DNA of 64,000 nt from Candidatus Woesearchaeota archaeon. Its GTDB lineage: Archaea > Nanobdellota > Nanobdellia > Woesearchaeales > GW2011-AR15. The notes under the pieces were generated by a model, which was given only the letters and a program-made list of their open reading frames with translations, did not search any database and was not told the DNA's origin. The stretch covers positions 1 through 64,000 of the forward strand of contig JAFGJW010000003.1 of the NCBI GenBank assembly GCA_016928835.1, in the 5' to 3' direction. This document shows, in pieces, positions 50,418 to 59,654 of this stretch (positions are counted from its first letter, which is position 1; each line of letters opens with the position of its first letter). A program made the position numbers and the translations under genes.

Positions 50418-52451
50418 ATGAGCTCGGCACACGATCCAAAGACACAAATATTCAAAGAGGAAGTACTTCCAGTTATAGGACCAATAACTGATTTGCAGCA
50501 GAGAAGACTTACTCTTGTTGAACTTATCCATGGCTTGTATGTAAACACTGATAATGTCTTTCGTCATAGTATGCATGAGAATCAATTAAATGCATTAGTT
50601 TACCTTGCATATGGTCTGGCAAATTATGAGGTTGGAGGATCCACTGAAAATTCTTCTTTTGAAAGGGATGCATGGTGGCTTTTCTATACGTATCTTACTT
50701 ATTCTACACTTGAGTTAATGAGGGGACACTTACAGGAGATACAATCAATGGGCAGAACCAGATTAGATTTGCTGAGACCTCCTAGTCCAGAAGAGATTGG
50801 CGAGCCCTACAGAATGCCTATTGATTATTTTGCCGCGCTTTCTAAACCAATTAGAATTGACACAATGGGTGTCTTTGACACATGGAGATATCTCTTTGAT
50901 ACAAGCAAAGTCAAGAAGGAGCATCGTACTGGATATATCAGACTTCTTGAAACTTATCCCTCTCCTATAATATCAAGATTAAAAAAGATGGACAATACCG
51001 AGCAAAAAGAGCATATTTTGCGTCCTTATAATTTATCTAGACTAGTGCTTCATTCTGTTGAAGGCAAAAACGTTCCGGAAATGCTAAGAGCTCTAGATGC
51101 CCTGGCAGCCGGCGGGATTAGAGACAAAAAAACTGGCAGACAGTCGCAACTGGCAAAGTACACCCTGCTTGACTTCATAGCCTGGTGCAGTACTAATTTT
51201 GGCTGGGATCCTGAACAATGGAAAAGACGAGAAAGCCGCTCCCCTGTTTCTGTGCAGCAACTCATTTCCCAAGCCAAAGCCAGGTATGGTGGCACTGTTC
51301 AAATACCTATGCTTATTGAAAATCCCAGATTTGAAACAACAGTGGGTCCTGTAAGAATAGAAACCGAGTTGAAAAGAGATCCACAGAAGTGGGTGATCAC
51401 TAAATACTTTGACGATGGTATGTTGCGCAATTTACTTGGTGCATTTGTTTTCGCATATGGAATGCTGGAGGATGTTTTACACCCCGATCCAGGTGAGGAT
51501 ATTCCAGTGGATGATTGCAGTATGTATTATGGCGTGATAACTGAACCCAGAATGTACGGATGGAAGCTTAATGAGTCTCATAGTAATAGAGCCAATCCCA
51601 TATATAACAGGCTCTGGAGGCAAATCGACAGAAATTCTAAATGGACTGTTTTTACAGGGTATCACTTGATGAAAATGCAATCAGCGAGGGCTCAGAGTGC
51701 AGTAGCTCAAGTTCAGCGACCACGGAGAGACCATTTTGGAGACAGGGTGGATTTTTCAGGTCTTTGGGAGGCAAGAGCAAATAAATATGCATTACTGATG
51801 AACCGCAACTTTCCAGCTTACTGTGATTCACAGGGAACTACTAGGCAACCAGAAAAAAGGAGCTTAATCCAATGGCTCCAAGGATTATTCCGCAAGCCAC
51901 AAGCTGAAGCAAGACCTTCTCTTCTGCAGCCTGAATGGGAGTTAGATAAGATATTGCAGCAATGGGCTGATACTTTTGTGGCAATGATGAAAGCAATGAA
52001 TAAGCCAAATAGATATGATATGTGGAGGCAACCTAGCATGCCTTTTTCACTTTATGTTGTGGAAGAGGGGAAGTTAAGACAAAGGGACTTCACTTTCAGG
52101 ATAGGAGAGTATGCAAGAGACGGATGTTATTTATCAGGACAACATATAGGAGATGCCCAAGCCCTGCTACGAGCTGTTCCTGTAGCACTTGCTTATGACT
52201 TTGTTGGCAGGTGGGTGAATGGAGACTCTCTGCCTTTTTATCAAGAGCTCGGTTCTTATGATCCTAAAGGAAGAGGAATTGATAGGTACACTCGTTCTCA
52301 GGAATTTCCTCTTACCTGGCCCAATATAAATATTAGAGAACTACGTAGAACTCTTTTTGGAGAGGGAAGAGAAAGGCTCAGACAGAGGTTCACTACACAC
52401 AATCCAAAAGTGACAATACAATTTAATCCTTACAAATCTGGAGGGTCATAA
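50418..52451 (+). CDS. Large unknown protein (677 aa)
   Basis: No family is recognised. The protein is soluble, rich in Arg, Trp and Tyr, with no signal peptide or membrane helix. WEARANKYALLMNRNFPAYC and YDMWRQPSMPFSLYVVEEG are typical segments. It opens a two-gene plus-strand operon; the next gene's ATG shares the final A of this stop (TAATG). Codon use and composition resemble the other large unknown proteins at 193, 3925 and 7762. A pair of GTATAC boxes (50301-50314) stands in the upstream region shared with the TPR gene. Confidence 0.6.
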   Translation: MSSAHDPKTQIFKEEVLPVIGPITDLQQRRLTLVELIHGLYVNTDNVFRHSMHENQLNALVYLAYGLANYEVGGSTENSSFERDAWWLFYTYLTYSTLELMRGHLQEIQSMGRTRLDLLRPPSPEEIGEPYRMPIDYFAALSKPIRIDTMGVFDTWRYLFDTSKVKKEHRTGYIRLLETYPSPIISRLKKMDNTEQKEHILRPYNLSRLVLHSVEGKNVPEMLRALDALAAGGIRDKKTGRQSQLAKYTLLDFIAWCSTNFGWDPEQWKRRESRSPVSVQQLISQAKARYGGTVQIPMLIENPRFETTVGPVRIETELKRDPQKWVITKYFDDGMLRNLLGAFVFAYGMLEDVLHPDPGEDIPVDDCSMYYGVITEPRMYGWKLNESHSNRANPIYNRLWRQIDRNSKWTVFTGYHLMKMQSARAQSAVAQVQRPRRDHFGDRVDFSGLWEARANKYALLMNRNFPAYCDSQGTTRQPEKRSLIQWLQGLFRKPQAEARPSLLQPEWELDKILQQWADTFVAMMKAMNKPNRYDMWRQPSMPFSLYVVEEGKLRQRDFTFRIGEYARDGCYLSGQHIGDAQALLRAVPVALAYDFVGRWVNGDSLPFYQELGSYDPKGRGIDRYTRSQEFPLTWPNINIRELRRTLFGEGRERLRQRFTTHNPKVTIQFNPYKSGGS

Positions 52452-54253
52452 TGGGAAGAAATCAAAATATTCCTGAGGAAGACCAGCAAACGCCTATTGA
52501 ACCTTCAGCAGCTGATTACCTTGGGGATGCATTAGGACGAATGACTCATGATATTGGACAAGCAATCCAAAGAAGAAGAAGAGAAGGAACAACAACTAAT
52601 AGGGAATATCAAGAAGGAGGTATTGCTGGGTTGCTTATATATTTTGCAGAATGGATTAGAAACAAGAAAAGGACTCGGAAAAATCAGAAAAAAATGGCTG
52701 AATATCTTCATGAAAAATCTGATGAAACAAATAAGGAACTGTTAAGAATTCTCGGTATAGCAAGGGTAAACCCTGTAGCTAACCTCTATCAAATTGTAGA
52801 AGAGGTAGATGATATTTCAAGCATCCTAGTTGTGATAGGCATGAACTTCAGTGCTCCGTATGACCCCAAATATTATGAAGTAGAGGGGGATGACACTCTT
52901 TTCCGTTATCCAATAGGAAGCGGACCGACTCACACTAGTCTAAGGTACCGCAATCTAATTACACTAGTTGATGCCATTGACCGTGGCACTGTTACACTTT
53001 CCGATGAAGGTACTGTGCAGATTCCATTTCTTAGAGTTCTTGATGGCCTTGAGAGTATCATCAATGTGAGCAGCGGGAATACTAAACTGCCAAATATCCG
53101 TAGTGGACAGAAAAAACAGCCGCAATGTATCACATATCATCTTCATGGAACCCAAGGGCATTACTCAAGACTCTTGCTCTCAGATTTACTTACCTTCCTA
53201 GTGGCAGATTTTTTTAGTGTTACTGGTGATTTTCCTCAAAAGATTGATGATTATTTTGCCAACCAGATTACCTACACTAGACGGCAAAATTTAATGAGGT
53301 ACATATCACCTGATGGGCATTCAATCAACGCCACACGGCTAAGAAGAGCTGTAACACTCTCTTATCTTTTATTGAGATTTAGGCCCTACGAAGAAAAAGG
53401 TGCATTTGCACTTGACATGCCTAGACAGTTATTACAAAACTTACGATATCTCTATAACGGGATCCAGGATAGGGATATGTCCAAAATACCTATAAAGAGA
53501 AGGCAAGGACTACGTGAGACAGAAGAGCGACTACAGCAGTCTGATGCGGACCTTACATCAGATTATGCTGAACGAACTTTATCTGAATTGTACCGAGAGG
53601 CTCAAACTGTCTGGGAACGCTTCCATTTCATGAGGTGCTCTGGATTAGCGTCAATCTTTTCCCCTATCCGCTCAGATAAGTTTGATTTTTATCTCCTTGG
53701 CTCAACACCTGCTTCAAAGGACTACCCCGCACATGAAAAAATGTTGCCTTACAATATCTCTTTTGCAATAGGCGGTGAAGGGGCTTGTATGGTTTTTTCG
53801 CTCCCGGGCAAAGATAAGAAGAACCGAAATCAACAAAATTCTGCACCGTCTCGAAGACTGTCTATTTTGCATATTGAGGAGGATACAAGCCCAGAAAAGC
53901 TGAAGCATTTATGCCAGACATATGGGGGCCTATTGCTGGTATATGACCCTGGAAGAGGGGGATACTATGCAGTTTCCCCATTTACCAGAACTGAACACTC
54001 AGCTGAACCATTTCCGACAACCCTTAGTGATTACTTACCCCTTGATGTGCTTGAAGCATGTTTTGATTTGATTTATCTTTCCCGCATTGACAAAAGTATC
54101 GATGGTCCATTATTTATTCATGCTCCAGAATATGCTTTTCCACAATGCTTATCAGATGAAATGGAAAAATGGACAGTTGATGGTTTAACGCATACAGACC
54201 ATTTTGTGAATCAGCTTGGCATATCTGACATGAAGAGAATATCTTATCCTTAA
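52451..54253 (+). CDS. Large unknown protein (600 aa)
   Basis: No family is recognised. The N-terminal 100 residues are basic and coiled (IQRRRREGTTTNREYQEG, RNKKRTRKNQKKMAEYLHEK). The central helical part runs to about 400, and the C-terminal about 180 residues are alpha/beta with NISFAIGGEGACMVFSLPGK, LSILHIEEDTSPEKLKHLCQ, YGGLLLVYDPGRGGYY and GPLFIHAPEYAF. It is translationally coupled to the 677-residue gene (1-nt overlap) and ends 7 nt before a convergent operon. Confidence 0.6.
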   Translation: MGRNQNIPEEDQQTPIEPSAADYLGDALGRMTHDIGQAIQRRRREGTTTNREYQEGGIAGLLIYFAEWIRNKKRTRKNQKKMAEYLHEKSDETNKELLRILGIARVNPVANLYQIVEEVDDISSILVVIGMNFSAPYDPKYYEVEGDDTLFRYPIGSGPTHTSLRYRNLITLVDAIDRGTVTLSDEGTVQIPFLRVLDGLESIINVSSGNTKLPNIRSGQKKQPQCITYHLHGTQGHYSRLLLSDLLTFLVADFFSVTGDFPQKIDDYFANQITYTRRQNLMRYISPDGHSINATRLRRAVTLSYLLLRFRPYEEKGAFALDMPRQLLQNLRYLYNGIQDRDMSKIPIKRRQGLRETEERLQQSDADLTSDYAERTLSELYREAQTVWERFHFMRCSGLASIFSPIRSDKFDFYLLGSTPASKDYPAHEKMLPYNISFAIGGEGACMVFSLPGKDKKNRNQQNSAPSRRLSILHIEEDTSPEKLKHLCQTYGGLLLVYDPGRGGYYAVSPFTRTEHSAEPFPTTLSDYLPLDVLEACFDLIYLSRIDKSIDGPLFIHAPEYAFPQCLSDEMEKWTVDGLTHTDHFVNQLGISDMKRISYP

Positions 54254-54260
54254 AGAAGAA

Positions 54261-56015
54261 CTAATGAACATGTCTATTAACAAATCTTTGTAGCAAATTT
54301 TGAGGATTTCCAGGGGTTGGTTGTATGCCATAATTTTGAGGAGTATCTTTTGGTACCCTAATTTCTCTTTGATTGGTCAAGAGCGTCCCAAGTACTAGAC
54401 CATAAATATCCAAACAATCTGCTTCAGCTAGTGCGCCCTCTGCACTATTCCTAATAGCATTGCCAAAAGAATATGCAGCGCGTTGGCGCCATTCAGCTAG
54501 TACACTTGGTTCAAGTAAAATTTCTTCATTTAGTCCAATCGAACAAGCACCGAGAGCAGTTAATGTATCTAAACAGTCAGAACAGGTAATTACACCTTGC
54601 TCAGCAATATATTTTATGGTTTGGTAAATCTTTTGAAAAGTGTTTGCTCCAGTATGCATTCCGTAAGGGTGGGGAATTGTATTTAAGGCATCAGACCGCA
54701 CATTATTACTTCGATCACAACCATCTGGTAAATGAAATTTTCCTGACCCACCATTATGTCGAGCAAGCGGCGATAGAGGGAGTGGCAGTTGACCCCGTTC
54801 ATAAGTCTCTTTGATTTTTAATACTACTTTTGTAAGCTGTTGCAACAGTACCATTTCTTTTTCCCTGCTCTGACCGTCAATATAAGGTACAGTAGCAGGA
54901 CTAGTCCTACTCCTGCTTATCTCGATTACAGGTGGAGGGTCAAAAGGTTGAGGGTATAACCCAGTAAAATATGGGAAAATGTTCGTTTTTCCACCTTCCT
55001 TTATTCCAAGTATAGCTGGGAATTGTCCTTGTACAACATAGATATCTCCTGGTGTAACATGCCTGGTCATTAGGAAAGCTGTTCCGCTGCTGGTCCTAAT
55101 TACTTCGATTGGACTTTCGAGCAGTGCCTCAGATGGAGTCATCCCTTTGAATTTTGATGGTTTTGACTCGCTTTGTGCTAGCAGTTCCTCATATAGAAAT
55201 TCCTCATAGGGTGTTAATTCTCTTTCCCTTAGTTTTTCTACTAAGTTGGAATATACACTATTGTGACTATAACCTTCACCAAATATAAATTCACCGATTG
55301 ACATCTGCTGGCGGACTGTATTTGGAGTGGGACTACTTTTAGTTCCATCAACTGTAAATGTGGAATCATAGATGACTATTCTAAATCTCCAGGGGAGCTT
55401 CCGGATATATTCGGCTGCTGTTAATAAATCATCTGGATTAATGTCAAATGCTTGAAAACTCCTTGTTCTTTCTTTCGCTGCTGCAGGGCTTGCTGCAGTT
55501 TGCTGTCTCTGTATTTTTATTTGTGACAACTTTTCAGGCAATTGCATTGGACTGCAATACTGAATATTTCCTCTGTATTCACCACTCTCAAATAATACTG
55601 TTCTCAGAGGAGAATCCCATAAATCAGGGTTAGGAGAATCAAGGCATTCTGGGTCCTCAGTTACAAAAATTGCAGGCAAAGAATGGTCTGTTAAGAGAGA
55701 CTCAAGTCCCTTAGGATTTGATACAATAATATTTTCTCTTGATGCCTCTACAGGAACAACAACTACGTCTGGCATTCGCCCTAAGTATCTATCAGTATAT
55801 CCTGGCATTACTAAACAGATAATGTCACTATACTCCCTTGGAACATCTGCAGCCATTAACCCGTAAGTAAATAAATCAAGATTGGAAACAGTCCATCTAT
55901 CAGTATCTGGGCCATCTAATTGGACAAGGATTCTAAGATATTTTAAATTCCTATTTAGTGAGATTCTTTCTTCTGTAACGGTTAGTGGTCTTGTGTAGCT
56001 AACTTCAAGTGACAT
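54261..56015 (-). CDS. Large unknown protein (584 aa)
   Basis: No family is recognised. Features: an N-terminal alpha/beta part (YLRILVQLDGPDTDRWTVSN, MPDVVVVPVEASRENIIVSN), a central beta-rich part with ATVPYIDGQSREKEMVLLQQ, and a C-terminal helical part with GVITCSDCLDTLTALGACSI (C-x2-C and one more Cys). There is no membrane helix. It is the third gene of the operon 57744 to 54261, 3 nt after the AAA+ ATPase, and probably works with it. Confidence 0.6.
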   Translation of the reverse strand: MSLEVSYTRPLTVTEERISLNRNLKYLRILVQLDGPDTDRWTVSNLDLFTYGLMAADVPREYSDIICLVMPGYTDRYLGRMPDVVVVPVEASRENIIVSNPKGLESLLTDHSLPAIFVTEDPECLDSPNPDLWDSPLRTVLFESGEYRGNIQYCSPMQLPEKLSQIKIQRQQTAASPAAAKERTRSFQAFDINPDDLLTAAEYIRKLPWRFRIVIYDSTFTVDGTKSSPTPNTVRQQMSIGEFIFGEGYSHNSVYSNLVEKLRERELTPYEEFLYEELLAQSESKPSKFKGMTPSEALLESPIEVIRTSSGTAFLMTRHVTPGDIYVVQGQFPAILGIKEGGKTNIFPYFTGLYPQPFDPPPVIEISRSRTSPATVPYIDGQSREKEMVLLQQLTKVVLKIKETYERGQLPLPLSPLARHNGGSGKFHLPDGCDRSNNVRSDALNTIPHPYGMHTGANTFQKIYQTIKYIAEQGVITCSDCLDTLTALGACSIGLNEEILLEPSVLAEWRQRAAYSFGNAIRNSAEGALAEADCLDIYGLVLGTLLTNQREIRVPKDTPQNYGIQPTPGNPQNLLQRFVNRHVH

Positions 56016-56018
56016 CTT

Positions 56019-57128
56019 TTACTCCGATAGCCCCCTGTACTGTTCTATGAATTCAGCTTGGTTTTCAGGTACTAGATATTCATGATTATGCGTGGCAAGA
56101 AATCCTTGCCCGACAAGTCTTGTCAAAGTTGTTCTTACCCCACTTTCATCTAAACTGGTCATGGCTAGAATTTGTGTAACTCTATATGTCTCACCCGGAT
56201 GGTCTGCAAAAAATCTTAACAATAACTCTTCATATATTGCTCTTTGAAGCGGAAAACCCGAGTCTGCTAAAAGTCGTGGTAATTCTTGTGAACTGATTGT
56301 GGTATTCCGTATGTTGTGACCAACACAGTACCCTCCAAAGTGCTCAAAAAATCCCAATAATTGTCTCATATTTGCACCTGCTCGTACTGCGAGATATAAT
56401 TGTGCAGCTTCTGTAAAGTCAACACCTAATTGTCTTAACATTTCTGTTTGAGGTACAGTCTCATCATGCAGTTTTAATCTTATTACACTGCTTGCCTCTT
56501 CTGGTTTTAAAGCTTTAAGTGTAATAGAGGGGTTAAATCTCTGCTCTATTAAATCTTTGCTAACCCCTTTTTCACCTCTATTTGTAGCTATTCCTAGTGC
56601 AGCGTGGGAGAGTGGTGCTTGATAAATTGTCTCGTATGTTGTATCAGCTCCTATTAAAACTGGAACACTCAACATATGAGGGTCAAGTGGCTGGCGTAAA
56701 TCTCCTTGATCTTTTAAAGGTACTAAATCAAATTCATCAAATGCCAAAAAAGAGGCCCAAGCCGCCTTAGCTGCAAGAGCCAACCATTGCTCTAGGGTGT
56801 GCATATTTCCATATAATATATGGCCTTCTGCAGGAATTCCGTATTCTCGAGCTGCTCCAGGGATAATAAGAGCAGCTAAATGTAGAAGAGTAGTTTTACT
56901 GGTGCCTGGTCCTCCAAAAAAAGCTACCCGATTGAATCTCATTGCCTCCATTAGTTCCTGCCTTGCTCTTGGATCTTCTTGTTCTAATATTGCTCTAACA
57001 GCATTGGCTATACTTACAATGTAATTTACTGCTTTTGTTTGTCCAATAATGTCCTCAGGTCTAGTTGCGTAGCCCTTACCATCATGGATTTGAGTTATTC
57101 GACACATTCTTTCAAGATCAACTGCCAT
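56019..57128 (-). CDS. AAA+ ATPase with C-terminal winged helix (RuvB/RarA-like core)
   Basis: 369 residues from the ATG at 57128, chosen because GAGGA lies 6-10 nt upstream and it overlaps the preceding gene by only 11 nt (the longer frame to 57206 overlaps by 89 nt). Features: PEDIIGQTKAVNYIVSIANA, Walker A GGPGTSKTT, Walker B FLAFDEFD, Sensor 1 LGIATNRG, arginine-finger-like LIEQRFNPS. The C-terminal winged helix (YRVTQILAMTSLDESGVRTT and LTRLVGQGFL) suggests DNA or partner binding. The role is unknown; it is the central gene of an otherwise unknown operon. Confidence 0.78.
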   Translation of the reverse strand: MAVDLERMCRITQIHDGKGYATRPEDIIGQTKAVNYIVSIANAVRAILEQEDPRARQELMEAMRFNRVAFFGGPGTSKTTLLHLAALIIPGAAREYGIPAEGHILYGNMHTLEQWLALAAKAAWASFLAFDEFDLVPLKDQGDLRQPLDPHMLSVPVLIGADTTYETIYQAPLSHAALGIATNRGEKGVSKDLIEQRFNPSITLKALKPEEASSVIRLKLHDETVPQTEMLRQLGVDFTEAAQLYLAVRAGANMRQLLGFFEHFGGYCVGHNIRNTTISSQELPRLLADSGFPLQRAIYEELLLRFFADHPGETYRVTQILAMTSLDESGVRTTLTRLVGQGFLATHNHEYLVPENQAEFIEQYRGLSE

Positions 57129-57744
57129 TTTTTCCTCTATGTTTTCTTTGTTCAACTTTGTCAAGGAAATATGTGCCGCCAACTGCTCCAGCGAAACATA
57201 GCCCATATGCTACCAAGGATTCTCCAACTGACTTAAAATGAGGTGCCATTGCCCATAAAGTGAGCATACTTATACCTACACCAATAACGTATGTTCCATA
57301 CGCACACGCTTTTTCATACCACCTTCTTGCATTTTGAAGCATTTTACTTCCAATATATCCTGCTATAAAAGCAGGTAACCCTAAAACAGTACCTTTCCAA
57401 CCATAGTCTATTGCAGGTCCTAATAGATTGTATACTGTGCTTCCTGGTCCTGCAGCAATTTTTAAAATAATCCCTGCTACAGGTGAAGCAAGATATATGC
57501 CTATGATGGCTTTCCCTGCCACATCCCATACTTTGTTTACTTTGTCTGATAAAGATATTGGCTGGTTTTTTGAATGCGAAGAATCTGGTGAGTAAGGTTC
57601 AGGTCTAGTATATTGGTCACCAGGTTCTTGTGGTTTAATATATGTTATTTTAATATTCTTGCTCCCTAAAATACCTGTTATCTCCTCTTCCAGCTGAGGC
57701 AATACCCCTCGCTCACCCGGTTCTGCTATTTCTTCGAGTTCCAT
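57118..57744 (-). CDS. Membrane protein with cytoplasmic N-terminal tail
   Basis: 208 residues. An acidic and Pro-rich N-terminal 70 residues is followed by about four hydrophobic segments (AIIGIYLASPVAGIILKIAA, GTVLGLPAFIAGYIG, YGTYVIGVGISMLTLWAM, LVAYGLCFAGAVGGTYF) and a basic end. No family is recognised. It is the first gene of the operon with the AAA+ ATPase, which could thus be recruited to the membrane. Confidence 0.6.
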   Translation of the reverse strand: MELEEIAEPGERGVLPQLEEEITGILGSKNIKITYIKPQEPGDQYTRPEPYSPDSSHSKNQPISLSDKVNKVWDVAGKAIIGIYLASPVAGIILKIAAGPGSTVYNLLGPAIDYGWKGTVLGLPAFIAGYIGSKMLQNARRWYEKACAYGTYVIGVGISMLTLWAMAPHFKSVGESLVAYGLCFAGAVGGTYFLDKVEQRKHRGKNGS

Positions 57745-57840
57745 CCAGATAAGAAGTCTACATCTTATTTTTAAATATTTCTATTTTTTTGTTATTTTCA
57801 GGTAGTTATTTTGTAGAATAAGGAAAAACATCAGTATAAC

Positions 57841-58818
57841 TCATCTCCACTTCACATCAACATCATCAGTCCTTTCATATGGCCTGATATCTATATCTTT
57901 TGTTCTTACTCCTGCTTTATACATTAAAAGGCCGAGCCAGCCAATCATTGCAGCATTATCCACTAAAAATTGGTTTTCAGGGATAAAGCATTTTGCATCC
58001 CTGTCCTTGCACATTATCTTCGCCATTTCCTGTAAACGTTTATTGCAGGCAACCCCTCCTCCCAAAAGAAGCTCATTTTTTTCGCAATGGGCCATCGCCC
58101 TCTCGCTTACCTCTATGAGCATGGCAAATACAGTTTCTTGTATAGAATAAGCCAAATCTGTTAATTTATGCTTCCCAGAATTGTACTTCTGCTTTACATT
58201 TGTCAATATCCCTCCGAAATTAACATCCATCCCCTTTACACAATAAGGCAATTCAATATACTCTTTGCCTTTTTTAGCCAATTTTTCAATCTCTGGCCCT
58301 CCTGGAAAGCCGATGCCAATAAAACGGGCAAAACTGTCTAAAAAATTACCTATCCCCATGTCAAGAGTCTCTCCAAAAATCCTGTATTTGCCGCCGTCAT
58401 AAGCAATGACTTGTGTATTTGCTCCTGAAACATACAATAGTGCAGGGTCTTTGCAACTAGGAAACAACATTCTGCCAATTTCAAGATGAGCTATGCAATG
58501 GTTGACACCAATAATTGGAACATTAAGATCATCAGCAATTTCTTCTGCAAAATCCCTGCCAACAATTAAAGCAGGAGCTAAACCGGGACCTTGCGAAAAA
58601 GAAACCAACTCGATATCATGTAATTTAATATTAGCCTTTTCCAGTGCCTTTTTCAACACATTATCCTTAATTTTATTATGGTGCTCTGCAACTTTAACAG
58701 GGATCATACCGCCTTTTTCAGTCGTGAAGACGGATTTCTCATTGGAAAGAACTGTTTTATTATCTAGAATAGCTACAGAGAAGGTATGTGCTGTGCTCTC
58801 TATTCCTAAAACAATCAT
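57841..58818 (-). CDS. kae1: Kae1, tRNA N6-threonylcarbamoyladenosine transferase (KEOPS)
   Basis: 325 residues of the universal Kae1/TsaD family: LGIESTAHTFSVAI, GPGLAPALIVGRDFA, GVNHCIAHLEIGR (metal-binding HxxxH), LYVSGANTQVIAY, DMGIGNFLDSFARFIG, GGPEIEKLAKKG and LLGGGVACNKRLQEM. The C-terminus has the archaeal IDIRPYERTDDVDVKW. It transfers the threonylcarbamoyl group to A37 of ANN-decoding tRNAs. It is not fused to Bud32, which is common elsewhere. It has its own A/T-rich leader. Confidence 0.95.
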   Translation of the reverse strand: MIVLGIESTAHTFSVAILDNKTVLSNEKSVFTTEKGGMIPVKVAEHHNKIKDNVLKKALEKANIKLHDIELVSFSQGPGLAPALIVGRDFAEEIADDLNVPIIGVNHCIAHLEIGRMLFPSCKDPALLYVSGANTQVIAYDGGKYRIFGETLDMGIGNFLDSFARFIGIGFPGGPEIEKLAKKGKEYIELPYCVKGMDVNFGGILTNVKQKYNSGKHKLTDLAYSIQETVFAMLIEVSERAMAHCEKNELLLGGGVACNKRLQEMAKIMCKDRDAKCFIPENQFLVDNAAMIGWLGLLMYKAGVRTKDIDIRPYERTDDVDVKWR

Positions 58819-58871
58819 AAGAATAAAGAAATGATAAAAATATTATAAATTATTTCTTTTCATATCTTTTA

Positions 58872-59633
58872 CTAACTGCAAACAGGCACACTGCTCTCCT
58901 CTATGTTGTCTTCAGTGCATGGAATGAAGCTTGATGTCGCTTCGTCAAAAACAATAGGGTATATTGAAATGTATTCTATTGTGCCAATGTCTTGCTCAAA
59001 TTCGAAATTCAGAATCCCTGATTCATATTTACCCAGTTTATACTCAGTTTGACTGCTGAATGTGTTACTCTCATTATCGATGGCTGTCGCTCCGAACATG
59101 CTTATCTCTTCCAAACCCAGGTTTGTAATACCTAAGGTAAGTGTGTTTAACGCTGTATTGTAGCACAATGGTTTTGATTCATCAATCCTTATATCCAGCA
59201 AAGCTCCTCTGCATACATATCCTTTTGTAGCTTCCTCGACTCCTTGTTGTTGCTCATTCACAAATTCGCGGCCACGACTTAGGACAATTATGCCTAATAT
59301 AGTAGAAAAAACAAGCATCAACATCATAAGTGAACTGATTATAACCCCTGCAATGGCAAATCTTATGCCTCTTTGAGCAGGGTTTTTCTTTAGCTTAACC
59401 AGTGCAATAATGCTTAAAATCAGACCTATTAGGGGCAATATTATTGAAAAAATGAAGGCGACTATGGCTAATACAGACAAACTTTTTTTTGAATCTTTGG
59501 CTAGAAACTCGTACGTATCTCTTATGTCCTGCTTAGCCCAGCCGGAGTTTATTAGCTTGGTATTAATTTCGTCAAAGCTTTTATTGGCTTTGATAGAATT
59601 TTGTATATGCTCCTTAAGCTCATCCTTTATCAT
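58872..59633 (-). CDS. Membrane protein with DUF4190-like helices, paralogue of the protein at 9422
   Basis: 253 residues. An N-terminal helical domain (LKEHIQNSIKANKSFDEINT) is followed by two to three helices of the DUF4190 type (SVLAIVAFIFSIILPLIGLI then LSIIALVKLKK, GIRFAIAGVIISSLMMLMLV) and an outer beta domain with YVCRGALLDIRI and LCYNTALNTLTLGITNLG. The outer domain parallels CLETNISIYQI and RIQLMIENTG of the 9422 protein. The function is unknown. Confidence 0.62.
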   Translation of the reverse strand: MIKDELKEHIQNSIKANKSFDEINTKLINSGWAKQDIRDTYEFLAKDSKKSLSVLAIVAFIFSIILPLIGLILSIIALVKLKKNPAQRGIRFAIAGVIISSLMMLMLVFSTILGIIVLSRGREFVNEQQQGVEEATKGYVCRGALLDIRIDESKPLCYNTALNTLTLGITNLGLEEISMFGATAIDNESNTFSSQTEYKLGKYESGILNFEFEQDIGTIEYISIYPIVFDEATSSFIPCTEDNIEESSVPVCS

Positions 59634-59654
59634 AAAATAAAAAAAGAGGAAGCC

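Noticed and set aside
50265..50585. 107-residue N-terminal extension of the TPR protein
   Set aside because: It covers the divergent promoter region and part of the 677-aa gene. Starting at 50264 puts a basic stretch and the membrane helix at the N-terminus, as expected.
57129..57206. Longer start of the AAA+ protein at 57206
   Set aside because: It would overlap the upstream gene by 89 nt. The ATG at 57128 has GAGGA at the proper distance and an overlap of only 11 nt.
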